This document shows, one piece after another, positions 1-7,727 of a stretch of DNA of 50,057 bases. The DNA lies in NCBI GenBank assembly GCA_002493865.1, contig DLAC01000039.1:1-50057 (forward strand), read 5' to 3'. The DNA is from Caryophanales bacterium UBA7057. GTDB lineage: Bacteria > Bacillota_I > Bacilli_A > RF39 > UBA660. Under the pieces are notes generated by a model. The model made no database searches. It was not told the DNA's origin and saw only the letters and a list, made by a program, of their open reading frames with translations. The position numbers and the translations under genes are program-made. Each line of letters begins with the position of its first letter. The stretch's first letter is position 1.

Positions 1-2
1 TA

Positions 3-314
3 CTTTTAGTATTTAATGAAGGAAATTCTGAACGCCTAGAAGATCTAATTGGGGAGGATCCAGTCATGAGTGAATATGTAAGTGATGCTTTAGATGCATC
101 AGAGGATGAAGAAATCATTGGACTTTACGATAAAGAACTACACCAAGAAATGTTAAGAAACACAGAATTATATCATGCTGAAGAGGAAGGGAAGAAGACA
201 GAAAAAATAGAGATTGCAAAAGCGATGCTAAAAGAAAAGTTAGAGATTTCTCTAATTTCTAAGATTACTGGCTTATCGATTGAGGAAATTAATAAGATTT
301 CAGAGGCAAATTAA
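3..314 (+). CDS. Rpn / PD-(D/E)XK nuclease family transposase-type protein, C-terminal fragment
   Basis: The reading frame is open from the left edge (first full codon at 3) to a TAA at 312-314, so this is the 3' end of a longer gene. The first Met inside the window (66) has no reason to be the start because the codons before it (LLVFNEGNSERLEDLIGEDPV) fit the same protein. The tail with 'ALDASEDEEIIGLYDKEL' and 'LKEKLEISLISKITGLSIEEI' is the familiar end of Rpn-like proteins (PD-(D/E)XK nuclease family transposases): a charged helical stretch and a short helix-turn-helix-like 'LISKITGLSIEEI' end. The nuclease core lies outside the window, so activity cannot be judged. Family assignment is from memory of the motif. 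Confidence 0.7.
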   Translation, partial: LLVFNEGNSERLEDLIGEDPVMSEYVSDALDASEDEEIIGLYDKELHQEMLRNTELYHAEEEGKKTEKIEIAKAMLKEKLEISLISKITGLSIEEINKISEAN

Positions 315-386
315 TATCTTAAAATTGACATCATTACAATGCAATCTCCGAAATAAGCTCATTGTCTAAAAAATATGAAACATAAT

Positions 387-416
387 AAAAAGCTCTTGTT
401 GTGAGCTTTTTACTTT
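387..416. terminator. Bidirectional hairpin terminator
   Basis: A 9-bp stem AAAAAGCTC (387-395) pairs with GAGCTTTTT (403-411) around a 7-nt loop, followed by a T-rich stretch. It lies between the Rpn-like fragment (plus) and the femAB pair (minus), overlaps the minus-strand stop codon, and has A/T runs on both sides, so it can serve both genes. Confidence 0.75.
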
Positions 417-1714
417 TTTATATGATTTTTTAAATTTTTTAAACCTCGATACATTTTAAAAGATATTTTGTATAAGTAATAGAATGGTCGATTGACAACT
501 AAGTCAAATTCACCGAGTAGTTCGACTACTTGTCCACCAAAATCTCTTTTAAATGAATAAAGACCAAATAATGGATTTTCTTCTCTAAAATCTCCTGTAA
601 TTCCATAAAAATTATAACGTTCATATTGATGCTCAATGGCGTATTTTACACCTTCCCAATGAACGGTATAGGCAGATTGAAATTCCATAAATTTTTGATA
701 GGATCCTCCTACTAAAGATAATACTTCGTTTCCATAGATTAAGAATAAAATTCCACCAAGAGGGATGATATCTCCATTTTCTTCCTGGAGTTTTTTCGTC
801 TTTTCAATGCGTTTTTGTAGTCGATTAATGTTATTTTGATTTTCTTTTTGTTTGGATTGATATTTTTTCTCATTCATCTTCGCTGGATTTTCTTTATATT
901 TCTTTTCTCGCTCTGCCATTTCTTTTTTGTTTTCATCCATCTCTTTCTCAAGTTCTTCTATTAGTTCCTTAGTATGAAGAAAAGCCACTAGTATTTTTAA
1001 AATATTATGGCTTCCACCTAGATGTTTATACATTTCTTGGTAATAACTTAGAGGACGATCAATAAATTCACGTCGTTCTCCCGTATGTGCCATGATGTCT
1101 TTAAAGAGTGGAAGTTCCTCTTCTGTGATTTCTCTCGTTCTGATACATTCACGTTCATTTTTCCTTAGAATTTGTCTTGTTTTCGGATCCATTTCTTTCA
1201 TGATATCTTCTACAGTGCGATTTTTTGTTGTCGTTGTAAAGATCCAACGAGGTTGTAGGGTGTCCTGCATTAAATTGAATCCAAAGTGCTTGTATCCAAG
1301 TTTGATTAAGTTGTCGAATGATTCTTGATTATCTTCTCCACCTTCTACAATCTGTCCATGAATATCTCGCTCTTTATATGAAACATAAGGATCAATTTTA
1401 ATGAATATTCCTTTTTCTTTTTTTACATATTCTTTTATTTTTTCAGTGAATTCTTTTAATAAATCGAAGTTTTGATAGTCAATTAAAAAACCTCTAGGTG
1501 AATAGAACATATTTCGTTTAATTGGAGTCATCTTTGATAATAGTAAGCATCCTGCTTTTACTTTTTCTTTATCATCAATGAGTCCCAATAAGTGATACTT
1601 CCACCCATTTTCTTCTTTTAATTCTCCCCATTCTTTGGTTTGGTGAAAACTGATTTGTGGGTGATTATCCGCAAAGTCTTTAAATTGTTTTGGAGTGAGT
1701 GTGATTAATTTCAT
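410..1714 (-). CDS. FemAB/MurM-like peptidoglycan bridge aminoacyltransferase (copy 2)
   Basis: This 434-aa protein has the length and order of the FemA/FemX/MurM family, which adds amino acids from aminoacyl-tRNA to the lysine side chain of peptidoglycan precursors at the inner face of the membrane. Visible family signs are 'FHQTKEWGELKEENGW' near the N-terminus, 'FYSPRGFLIDY', 'FIKIDPYV', 'GFNLMQDTLQPRW', a lysine/glutamate-rich helical-hairpin insertion (about residues 245-315) that in FemA packs like a seryl-tRNA synthetase arm, and a C-terminal 'YNFYGITGDFREENPLFGLYSFKRDFGG'-type segment. It starts 4 nt after the stop of the other femAB gene, with GGAAAGAG as the likely Shine-Dalgarno sequence, so the two are one operon. 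Which amino acid it transfers is not visible. Confidence 0.88.
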   Translation of the reverse strand: MKLITLTPKQFKDFADNHPQISFHQTKEWGELKEENGWKYHLLGLIDDKEKVKAGCLLLSKMTPIKRNMFYSPRGFLIDYQNFDLLKEFTEKIKEYVKKEKGIFIKIDPYVSYKERDIHGQIVEGGEDNQESFDNLIKLGYKHFGFNLMQDTLQPRWIFTTTTKNRTVEDIMKEMDPKTRQILRKNERECIRTREITEEELPLFKDIMAHTGERREFIDRPLSYYQEMYKHLGGSHNILKILVAFLHTKELIEELEKEMDENKKEMAEREKKYKENPAKMNEKKYQSKQKENQNNINRLQKRIEKTKKLQEENGDIIPLGGILFLIYGNEVLSLVGGSYQKFMEFQSAYTVHWEGVKYAIEHQYERYNFYGITGDFREENPLFGLYSFKRDFGGQVVELLGEFDLVVNRPFYYLYKISFKMYRGLKNLKNHIKK

Positions 1715-1718
1715 GATT

Positions 1719-3002
1719 TCATCTCTTTCCTTTTCTTTTCGCTATATTTTTTACCATACTTCGGTAGAGTGGAACAAGTTTTGTAAAGATAAAATACATT
1801 GGTCGATTTAAAACATAATCAAATTCTCCACAAAATTCTACATAGTCTCCTCCAAATTTCTTTTTAAACTCGTGAAGGCCTAACAAGGGATTTTCTTTTC
1901 TTAAATCCCCAATGGTTCCGAATTGATCATAGATTTTAATTCCTTTATCATAGTAATATTTGATGTGTTCTTGGTAGGTTTTATAATTTGTGTAGGTCTC
2001 TGACAGAATATTATGATTTCCAGCATATAAAACCCATGCCTTGTTTCCATACTCGATAATGAAATGACCACTTAATGTGATAACATTTCCGTATTTTTTC
2101 TTATCTTCTTTATATTTTTCGATGTCTTTTTTTAACTTTTCAATTCTTTTTTCCATTTCTTGTTTTTTACTTTTTTCACTTTTACTTAAAGATTCTTTTT
2201 GAAGTGGAATTAAGTTATTTTCTAATTGGTTGATGGTTTGTTTCTCTAGTTTTACCATTTTATCTATATTTACTTTTCCCAAAAATAGGTTACAGGAATT
2301 ATCCTGATTCCAAATTTCATATAGGCTTTCGTAATAGCGCTCATTATGAGTGATAAAATCTTTTCTATTTTCCGTTAAAATCATTAATTGGTAGAAGGTG
2401 TCAATATCCTCTTTTTTTCCAATCGATACCTCTACTCCTAAGTCTTCTGCTTTTTTAATTCTTTGCTTGGTGGTTTTTGAAAAACCGGATTCTATTTTCT
2501 CCCATTCTTTTTCAAAATCAATCCGGAAAGTGTAACGGGGCTGCATTGTTTCGAAGTTTTTAGTGAAGCCTAAGTGACGATATCCGATTTTTTTTAAACT
2601 TTGAATGATATCTTTATCTTTTTCGCTGATGATTTCACCATCATTTGTCTCTTGATGATATATTAAATCGGGATCAATTTTAATAAAGATTGCCTTTTCT
2701 TGCTTCACATATTTTTTTAATTCTTTTGTGAATTCTTCTACTAAGGAAGTATCATGAAAGTCAATGACATATCCTCTTGGTGCATAAAAGTAACTAAAGC
2801 CAAACGGAAGTTTTTTCTCTAATAATAGTGCCGCTGCGACCAATTCTTTTTTATTATTTTCTAGACCAACATAGTGTGGTAGAAGTTTCTTTTCTTTCTT
2901 TGCAAATTCCCCCCAAGCATAGCTTTGAAGGAAATGTGATTTTTTATGATTTTTCACAAATTGTTCATATCTTTCTTTTTCTATCTTTTCTATAAAGTTC
3001 AT
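1719..3002 (-). CDS. FemAB/MurM-like peptidoglycan bridge aminoacyltransferase (copy 1)
   Basis: Paralogue of the downstream gene with the same architecture: 'SHFLQSYAWGEFAKKE' near the N-terminus, 'FYAPRGYVIDF', 'FIKIDPDL', 'ETMQPRYTFRI', a charged coiled-coil arm at about residues 250-310, and 'YDQFGTIGDLRKENPLLGL' near the C-terminus. I start it at the ATG read from 3002: it follows a GGTGATAG ribosome site, and an extended -10 promoter lies just upstream, inside the 21-codon extension that would begin at 3065. Two adjacent Fem ligases commonly act in sequence, the first adding residue 1 of the bridge and the second the next residue(s). The role in wall cross-linking is family knowledge; the order of action is inference. 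Confidence 0.88.
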   Translation of the reverse strand: MNFIEKIEKERYEQFVKNHKKSHFLQSYAWGEFAKKEKKLLPHYVGLENNKKELVAAALLLEKKLPFGFSYFYAPRGYVIDFHDTSLVEEFTKELKKYVKQEKAIFIKIDPDLIYHQETNDGEIISEKDKDIIQSLKKIGYRHLGFTKNFETMQPRYTFRIDFEKEWEKIESGFSKTTKQRIKKAEDLGVEVSIGKKEDIDTFYQLMILTENRKDFITHNERYYESLYEIWNQDNSCNLFLGKVNIDKMVKLEKQTINQLENNLIPLQKESLSKSEKSKKQEMEKRIEKLKKDIEKYKEDKKKYGNVITLSGHFIIEYGNKAWVLYAGNHNILSETYTNYKTYQEHIKYYYDKGIKIYDQFGTIGDLRKENPLLGLHEFKKKFGGDYVEFCGEFDYVLNRPMYFIFTKLVPLYRSMVKNIAKRKGKR

Positions 3003-3017
3003 TCTATCACCATTTTT

Positions 3018-3026
3018 ATTATACCA
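3018..3026 (-). promoter_or_regulatory. Extended -10 promoter of the femAB operon
   Basis: Read on the minus strand this is TGGTATAAT, a TGn-extended -10 box, only about 15 nt before the chosen ATG. No good -35 is visible, which is normal for extended -10 promoters. It argues for the start at 3002. Confidence 0.6.
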
Positions 3027-3131
3027 CGTATTTAAAACTATAAAATTAAATAATTCATAAATCATTAGAAATATTGATTTTTACAATATGAAAAGATAAA
3101 GTATGGTATAAAGGCACTTTACTAAAAATCG

Positions 3132-3160
3132 TTTACATCATGAGAAAAGTGTGTTATAAT
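3132..3160 (+). promoter_or_regulatory. SigA-type promoter for the 3185 gene
   Basis: TTTACA (3132-3137), a 17-bp spacer, and TATAAT (3155-3160) with an extended TGT just before it. It overlaps an upstream ATG at 3140, so that ATG cannot be the usual start; transcription would begin near 3167, leaving a leader of under 20 nt. Confidence 0.75.
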
Positions 3161-3184
3161 AGGCCACCAAAAGGGAGTGATATT

Positions 3185-3853
3185 ATGACAAAAGAACAAA
3201 AAGCATTAATCGATGGTTTATCCTTAGAAAATCTTCAAACTATTGCATCTATTTTTAAAGATGATTCTAAGGAAGCACTTGATTACTTTAATGCGAGGTT
3301 AAGTAAATTAACGATGGATCATGAATGCTTACAAACAGCTTTAGAACTATCGAAAGAGGTTCCAATTTCTTATGCACCAACGCTTGGAATTAATTTTGAA
3401 AGAAAAGCATGGAAAGATTGTACTGTTTATGATTATTATCATATGGGTGAGGAAGAAAAGCCTGATATCTGTTTGTTTGGTCCTGCGAAGATTTCTAATT
3501 TAAATTGTGCTGTTAACTTTTTACTTCGTCATTTACAAAACAAAGTTAAGATTTGTAGAGAAAGTGATTTAAAAATTCCTTCAGGAATTGAAATTCTAAA
3601 TCAAGACCTAGAAGAAAAAAGAAAACTGGTAGAAGAACAATATGATGCGATTTATCAGGGTATCACGGATTCACTAGCTAATAATATTGATACTGAGTTT
3701 GTTTTTACTTTTAGAAAAACGGCTCCCGCGATTACTAGCCTTCTTCTTAGTTCTCGTCAGTCTAATCTGATTGAAATATTTGCAAGATACTCAGATTTAG
3801 AAGAATTAAAATCTAAGAACGGTAAATGTTATAGAAAATTTATTCGTAGGTAA
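3185..3853 (+). CDS. Hypothetical protein, 222 aa
   Basis: I do not recognise this protein. The start at 3185 follows GGGAGTGA at a good distance and lies downstream of a clear promoter; the longer 237-codon reading would begin inside that promoter. The sequence is soluble-looking with no signal peptide or membrane span: a helical N-terminus ('LSLENLQTIASIFKDDSKEALDYF'-type residues), a middle part with scattered cysteines, and a basic C-terminus ending in KCYRKFIRR. It is a single-gene unit ended by its own terminator. Confidence 0.7.
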   Translation: MTKEQKALIDGLSLENLQTIASIFKDDSKEALDYFNARLSKLTMDHECLQTALELSKEVPISYAPTLGINFERKAWKDCTVYDYYHMGEEEKPDICLFGPAKISNLNCAVNFLLRHLQNKVKICRESDLKIPSGIEILNQDLEEKRKLVEEQYDAIYQGITDSLANNIDTEFVFTFRKTAPAITSLLLSSRQSNLIEIFARYSDLEELKSKNGKCYRKFIRR

Positions 3854-3889
3854 ATCTAAGATTTTTAGAAAGTATATTTTTATAGTCAA

Positions 3890-3918
3890 AAGGACTCTAA
3901 TTGGAGTCCTTTTTTTTC
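3890..3918 (+). terminator. Rho-independent terminator
   Basis: AAGGACTC (3890-3897) pairs with GAGTCCTT (3904-3911), loop of 6 nt, followed by eight Ts. It ends the 3185 gene. Confidence 0.85.
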
Positions 3919-3920
3919 AT

Positions 3921-3942
3921 GAAAAAAACTCCATATTGGAGT
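3921..3942 (-). terminator. Rho-independent terminator for the minus-strand gene
   Basis: On the minus strand ACTCC (from 3942) pairs with GGAGT, followed by seven Ts. It sits directly after the stop of the 83-aa gene, back to back with the plus-strand terminator; the two hairpins share the GACTCC/GGAGTC sequence. Confidence 0.7.
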
Positions 3943-3943
3943 C

Positions 3944-4195
3944 TTACATTAAATTGTAACTGTTTGGATTGTAATTGGATGTTTGATTTTCACTAAATGG
4001 GGTCATGGTTGGCATATTATTTTCAATTCTAGATACTCTAGCGCGTAGTCTATTTACTTCTCTTTCTAGTGAAAAGATTCTATTTTCTAATCTCCTGATT
4101 TCTTGACTACAATTACAATTTGGCCTTCCTGGAATATTAAAATTTGGATTGAATCCCGGTTGCATCATGAATGATGGATCCATCGAATTATTCAT
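3944..4195 (-). CDS. Small coiled-coil protein, 83 aa
   Basis: The protein has a Met/Asn/Pro-rich low-complexity N-terminus ('MNNSMDPSFMMQPGFNPNF'), a central heptad-like coiled coil ('IRRLENRIFSLEREVNRLRA') of about 35 residues, and an Asn/Ser/Thr-rich tail. One CNC motif precedes the coil. The start is supported by AAGGAG 8 nt upstream. I do not know its function; composition resembles small coat- or surface-associated proteins of spore formers, but that is only a resemblance. It has its own terminator and a TATAAT (4231-4236, minus strand), divergent from trmB. Confidence 0.72.
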   Translation of the reverse strand: MNNSMDPSFMMQPGFNPNFNIPGRPNCNCSQEIRRLENRIFSLEREVNRLRARVSRIENNMPTMTPFSENQTSNYNPNSYNLM

Positions 4196-4241
4196 AAAAC
4201 ATCTCCTTAAATAAATTCTTTCTTTATTTTATTATATGTTA

Positions 4242-4247
4242 TATAAT
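4242..4247 (+). promoter_or_regulatory. -10 box of trmB
   Basis: TATAAT at 4242-4247, about 15 nt before the ribosome site. A second TATAAT on the minus strand (4231-4236) serves the divergent 83-aa gene, so two start signals are packed within 17 bp. I see no convincing -35 for either. Confidence 0.5.
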
Positions 4248-4262
4248 AAATACGGTGATATC

Positions 4263-4916
4263 ATGCGTCTTAGAAATGTAAAAAATAAGCAACAAATTAT
4301 GGATCATTCTTCTTATTTAGTGAAAAATCCAGAAAATTATCGTGGTAGTTGGAAGGAATATTTTAAAAATTCTCATCCAATTCATATTGAAATTGGTACT
4401 GGCAAAGGGAATTTCATTATTCAAATGGCTTTGAAATATCCGGAAATCAATTTCATCGGAATTGAAAAATACGATAGTGTCATTGCACGTGCCTTAGAAA
4501 AGATACCAGAGGGACTTCCGAATCTCTGTATGATTCGTAGGGATGCTTTACAGATTACAGATTTGTTTGATCATGAGATAGAAACCATTTATTTAAACTT
4601 TTCTGATCCATGGCCTAAGTGCCGTCAAGCAAAGCGAAGACTGACCAGTGAAGTTTTTCTAGAACAATATGAATCTATCTTTTCAATGGATGCTTTGATT
4701 ATTCAAAAAACAGATAATCAGGGTCTCTTTGAATATTCTCTTTGTTCTCTTAGTCAGCATGGTTATCAATTCCTAGAACTTTCTTTAGATTTACATCACT
4801 CAAAAGTAGAAGAAAATGTAATGACGGAATATGAAGAAAAGTTTTCTAGAAAGGGACAAGCTATTTTTTATGTAGTTGCCACAAAAAAATTGTCTAGTCA
4901 AAGAAAAAAAGATTAA
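4263..4916 (+). CDS. trmB: tRNA (guanine-N7-)-methyltransferase TrmB
   Basis: TrmB methylates N7 of G46 in the variable loop of tRNAs using S-adenosylmethionine. The 217-aa protein carries the SAM-binding motif 'IEIGTGKGNFI' (about residues 41-51), the acidic 'GIEKYDSV' motif, and the diagnostic 'LNFSDPWPK' with 'KRRLTS' after it; a 'TDNQGLFEYSL' segment follows. I start at 4263 because GGTGAT precedes it and because the alternative at 4236 lies within the promoter. It is transcribed alone, divergently from the 83-aa gene. Confidence 0.95.
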   Translation: MRLRNVKNKQQIMDHSSYLVKNPENYRGSWKEYFKNSHPIHIEIGTGKGNFIIQMALKYPEINFIGIEKYDSVIARALEKIPEGLPNLCMIRRDALQITDLFDHEIETIYLNFSDPWPKCRQAKRRLTSEVFLEQYESIFSMDALIIQKTDNQGLFEYSLCSLSQHGYQFLELSLDLHHSKVEENVMTEYEEKFSRKGQAIFYVVATKKLSSQRKKD

Positions 4917-4941
4917 TTTTATTTTTCTTTGTGTGATAATT

Positions 4942-4950
4942 TGGTATAAT
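4942..4950 (+). promoter_or_regulatory. Extended -10 promoter of the envelope gene group
   Basis: TGGTATAAT (4942-4950) about 12 nt before the AGGTGA ribosome site of the lipoprotein gene. It probably drives the run of genes from 4971 to 7384. Confidence 0.6.
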
Positions 4951-4970
4951 AAATTTATAGTAGGTGAAAT

Positions 4971-5627
4971 ATGAAGAAATTATTTATCGTACTATCTTTA
5001 ACATTACTATTTAGTGGATGTTCTATCGTTCATATTAATGAACAATCCTATGAAGAAATTATCAAGGATATATTTACTCCAGATTTTCATTTGAAAAATG
5101 TATCTTTAGAGGGATATTCCTATTATTTGCCGAAAGGTGTTTTGTTAAAGAAAAATCATTTGCTGAATTCAGTTCTTTACTATAATCATCGCAAACTTTA
5201 TTTGTATGTAGATGCATTATCCTACTATCATCATGTAGAGAGTGATTATCAGGAAAATGAAGATAGTTATTATTCCTTAAAAATTGATCAGAATGGGAAA
5301 CAAGGGTACTTGGAAATTACCCAAATTTCTACAAAATATTTTGTAGAGTTCATGTATCATTATGCTAAAGTAGAGGCATATGTAGAGGAAGAAGATTTAA
5401 AGAAGACGATTACTCAGATGGCTTATATTTTAAATAGTATACAGTATCAAGATGTCGTTTTAGATACTTTGATTGGGGATCAGACTTTGGACTATAACGA
5501 AGAGAATTTTAATATATTCAAGCCAAAAAGAGAAGAGGGAAGTTTCCTAGATTATGAAGAGCAAGATCGTAATCAAGGGGAGCATTTAGACGAGGACCGT
5601 TTGGAAGTAGAAGATAAAGTAGAATAG
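4971..5627 (+). CDS. Putative lipoprotein
   Basis: The N-terminus is a type II signal peptide: MKK, a hydrophobic core 'LFIVLSLTLL' and the lipobox LFSGC, so Cys17 would be lipidated and the protein anchored outside the membrane. The rest (about 200 aa) is tyrosine-rich and strongly acidic toward the end ('EHLDEDRLEVEDKVE'), with no motif I recognise. It is first in a tight group with the acidic protein 15 nt downstream, a YtxG-like membrane protein and a YtxH protein, which suggests an envelope-related function. Confidence 0.8.
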   Translation: MKKLFIVLSLTLLFSGCSIVHINEQSYEEIIKDIFTPDFHLKNVSLEGYSYYLPKGVLLKKNHLLNSVLYYNHRKLYLYVDALSYYHHVESDYQENEDSYYSLKIDQNGKQGYLEITQISTKYFVEFMYHYAKVEAYVEEEDLKKTITQMAYILNSIQYQDVVLDTLIGDQTLDYNEENFNIFKPKREEGSFLDYEEQDRNQGEHLDEDRLEVEDKVE

Positions 5628-5641
5628 GGAAGAGGTGCTTT

Positions 5642-6643
5642 ATGGGACTTTTAGAAAAACTAAAAAATACTTTTTTTGAAGAAGAGTATGTAGAAGTAGA
5701 TGAAGTAGAAAAACCGCAAAAAAATATAAAAAGGGAAATGGCTCCTGTTGCAAGAAAGATAGAACCAGTTGAAAGAGAAGAAGTAAAAGAATCTGAAGAA
5801 ACAGCTTCTACCATGGAACTTGCGAAGGTAACTGCCGAATTAGCAATTGAAAACCAAGCGGATACAGAGTTACTTAAAACAGAGACTGAAATTCCTTATT
5901 TTGAGGACGAAGACTTTGTAGAATCCACTCCTTACATGGAAGAAGATAAGGCATATGGAGGAAATACTTCTGATATCTATGAGCATCTAGATTTAGATTC
6001 TAATGGGTATGAGGGAAGACCTTATGAAGGAACAAAAGAAGGAAAATCAACATTTAAGCCGACTCCAATTATATCTCCAATCTATGGTATTTTAGATAAG
6101 AACTATCGAAAAGAAGAAGTCATTGATAAAAAGGATCGACCTAGTAGTTATGTATCTAGGAAAAATGTAGACTTAGATTTTGTTAGAAATAAAGCCTTTG
6201 GTGGATTAGAAGAAGATTTAAAAAATTTGAATTTTAATTCTAAAAAAGAAGAAACTCCAGATGTTTCTGAAAGTGAAGAACAAGAAAATGGATTACTCTA
6301 TGATATGACAGAAACCGATGGTACACCTTCTGTTGATAAAGTAACTTTAGCTGATGCAGAAGAATATTTTGAGGATTTGGGGTTAGAATATAATATAGAC
6401 TATACAGATATTCGACATGAGAGACTTACTGGTAGACGTAGTCGTACTTCTAGAGAAGAAGTGGCAGATTCACTTCCACAATCCCAAGAATCAGAAGAAA
6501 AAGACGATGTAAAAGTAAATATTAATATCAATATCAATGATGGGGAACCTGAAGAAGAACAGCAGGAACCTCCCAAAGAAGAAGCAAAATTAGAGGATAA
6601 TCTTTTTGATTTAGTAGACTCTATGTATGAGGAAAGGGAGTGA
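5642..6643 (+). CDS. Acidic hypothetical protein with possible amphipathic membrane anchor
   Basis: This 333-aa protein is very acidic and mostly low in hydrophobic residues, so much of it is probably disordered. The first residues 'MGLLEKLKNTFFEEEYVEV' could form an amphipathic membrane helix and recall the start of SepF, but the SepF core domain is absent. Islands that look conserved are 'SPIYGILDKNYRKEE' (about residue 145) and 'DFVRNKAFGGLEEDL' (about 180), which look like peptide docking motifs. The C-terminus 'NLFDLVDSMYEERE' is another. It starts 14 nt after the lipoprotein gene behind GAAGAGGTG. Function unknown; a scaffold at the membrane is my inference. Confidence 0.75.
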   Translation: MGLLEKLKNTFFEEEYVEVDEVEKPQKNIKREMAPVARKIEPVEREEVKESEETASTMELAKVTAELAIENQADTELLKTETEIPYFEDEDFVESTPYMEEDKAYGGNTSDIYEHLDLDSNGYEGRPYEGTKEGKSTFKPTPIISPIYGILDKNYRKEEVIDKKDRPSSYVSRKNVDLDFVRNKAFGGLEEDLKNLNFNSKKEETPDVSESEEQENGLLYDMTETDGTPSVDKVTLADAEEYFEDLGLEYNIDYTDIRHERLTGRRSRTSREEVADSLPQSQESEEKDDVKVNINININDGEPEEEQQEPPKEEAKLEDNLFDLVDSMYEERE

Positions 6644-6648
6644 AATGA

Positions 6649-6951
6649 ATGGAATCATTGATGGAGTTTTTTCCAATTGCCCTATACTGCTTAGCGATTG
6701 CTTTGATTATTCTATTAATGGTATTTATTGTAAAACTAATGAATACAGTAGATAGAGTGAATCGAATTCTAGAAGATGTGGAAAGAAAATCAAAATCACT
6801 CAATGGATTATTTCAAGTAATTGATGGTGTAACCGATACCTTATCTGTATTTACAGATTCAATTGTATCTGGGGTTACTAGTGTGATGGGAATGATATTT
6901 CCAAAAAGAAAAAAAAGAAAAAAAGAAAAGGAGAATGAAGATTATGAGTAA
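6649..6951 (+). CDS. YtxG-like (DUF948-type) membrane protein
   Basis: This 100-aa protein has one N-terminal membrane span (about residues 7-29, 'FPIALYCLAIALIILLMVFI'), then a helical segment 'NTVDRVNRILEDVERKSKS' like DUF948 proteins, a second weakly hydrophobic part ('SIVSGVTSVMGMIF') and a very basic tail 'PKRKKRKKEKE'. In Bacillus, YtxG and YtxH are neighbouring stress proteins, and the same order is seen here with an 8-nt overlap with the YtxH gene. Molecular role is unknown. Confidence 0.75.
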   Translation: MESLMEFFPIALYCLAIALIILLMVFIVKLMNTVDRVNRILEDVERKSKSLNGLFQVIDGVTDTLSVFTDSIVSGVTSVMGMIFPKRKKRKKEKENEDYE

Positions 6952-7384
6952 AGAAAAGAAAGAAAAAAAGACAAAAAAAGGTGGAACTGGTAAGTTTATA
7001 TTAGGTGCAGCCGTAGGTGCTGGTCTTGGAGTTTTATTCGCTCCAAAAGCAGGAAGTGAAACTAGAAAAGATTTAAAAAAGAAGTTTGATGAATTAATTA
7101 AAAAAGCAAAAGAAATCGATGTAGATGAAGTGAAAGAAGATATTCAAAATAAGATTGAAGAAATCAAAGCGGAACTTGCGGATCTTGATAAAGAAAAAGT
7201 ATTAGAAATTGCTAAGAAAAAGGGGAATGATATCAAAGAAAGCTGTGAACAACTAGTTCAAATGGCAATTGATAAAGGAACTCCTGTTTTAGAAAAAGCC
7301 GCTAATGAAGTACGTGAGAAAACCATTGAAGCAGTGAGAGAAGTTTTAGAAAAATTAGAAGGAAAAGAGAAGAAAGAAAAATAG
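6944..7384 (+). CDS. YtxH-domain protein
   Basis: The YtxH motif is clear: 'GKFILGAAVGAGLGVLFAPK' (about residues 13-32), a glycine-rich membrane segment, followed by 'AGSETRKDLKKKFDEL' and a long amphipathic helix running to the C-terminus, 146 aa in all. I choose 6944 because AAGGAG (6928-6933) is 10 nt upstream, whereas the ATG at 6935 touches it. The family is linked to general stress and envelope integrity in Bacillus; function is not established. Confidence 0.88.
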   Translation: MSKEKKEKKTKKGGTGKFILGAAVGAGLGVLFAPKAGSETRKDLKKKFDELIKKAKEIDVDEVKEDIQNKIEEIKAELADLDKEKVLEIAKKKGNDIKESCEQLVQMAIDKGTPVLEKAANEVREKTIEAVREVLEKLEGKEKKEK

Positions 7385-7428
7385 TAAGGATTTGCTGAGA
7401 ATTAAATGCTTTTTGACTTATATAAAAT

Positions 7429-7472
7429 AAAGAAAAAGTTTTTAGAGAAATCTTGGCTTTTCTTTTTTTTTG
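7429..7472 (+). terminator. Possible A/U-rich terminator after the YtxH gene
   Basis: AAAGAAAAAG near 7429-7438 can pair with CTTTTCTTT near 7457-7465, followed by a T run. The stem is A/U only and the loop is long, and the T run overlaps the next promoter, so this is weak. Confidence 0.35.
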
Positions 7473-7481
7473 TGTTAATAT
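7453..7481 (+). promoter_or_regulatory. Promoter of the tyrS T-box transcript
   Basis: TTGGCT (7453-7458), a 17-bp spacer, and TAATAT (7476-7481) with an extended TGT at 7473-7475. It places the transcription start near 7488, just before the T-box stem I. Confidence 0.5.
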
Positions 7482-7489
7482 AGTGTTAT

Positions 7490-7715
7490 ATTGAAATTAT
7501 TCAATGAAAGAAAATGTTTGAGTAGTTATTTTTTATTTGTAGTAGAGAGTTCGTGGTTGGTGAAAACGAATCTAGAAGAAGTAATGAATTACACCATTTT
7601 TAGTTGAAACGGGTCATTCCGTTAAAGATTCAAGTGGATAGATGATATCTATCAATTAAGGTGGTACCGCGATTTTTTCGTCCTTATGGAAGAAATTTTC
7701 GCGTTTTTCTTTTGA
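7490..7715 (+). promoter_or_regulatory. Tyrosine T-box leader
   Basis: The region has T-box landmarks in order: AGAGAG (7544-7549), the GGTGAAAACG element (7559-7568), a likely specifier TAC (Tyr) in ATTACACC (7590-7592), and the T-box AAGGTGGTACCGCG (7658-7671), whose TGGT bulge would pair with the ACCA end of uncharged tRNA. A terminator follows: GCGATTTTTTCGTCC against GGAAGAAATTTTCGC and a T run (to about 7715). Uncharged tRNA-Tyr would favour antitermination and tyrS expression. The landmarks are seen; the specifier is assigned by position and by the downstream gene. Confidence 0.9.
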
Positions 7716-7727
7716 AGGAGTGAAACT

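Noticed and set aside
3140..3184. Upstream ATG that would extend the 222-aa protein by 15 codons
   Set aside because: It overlaps a near-perfect promoter (3132-3160); the ribosome site GGGAGTGA points to 3185.
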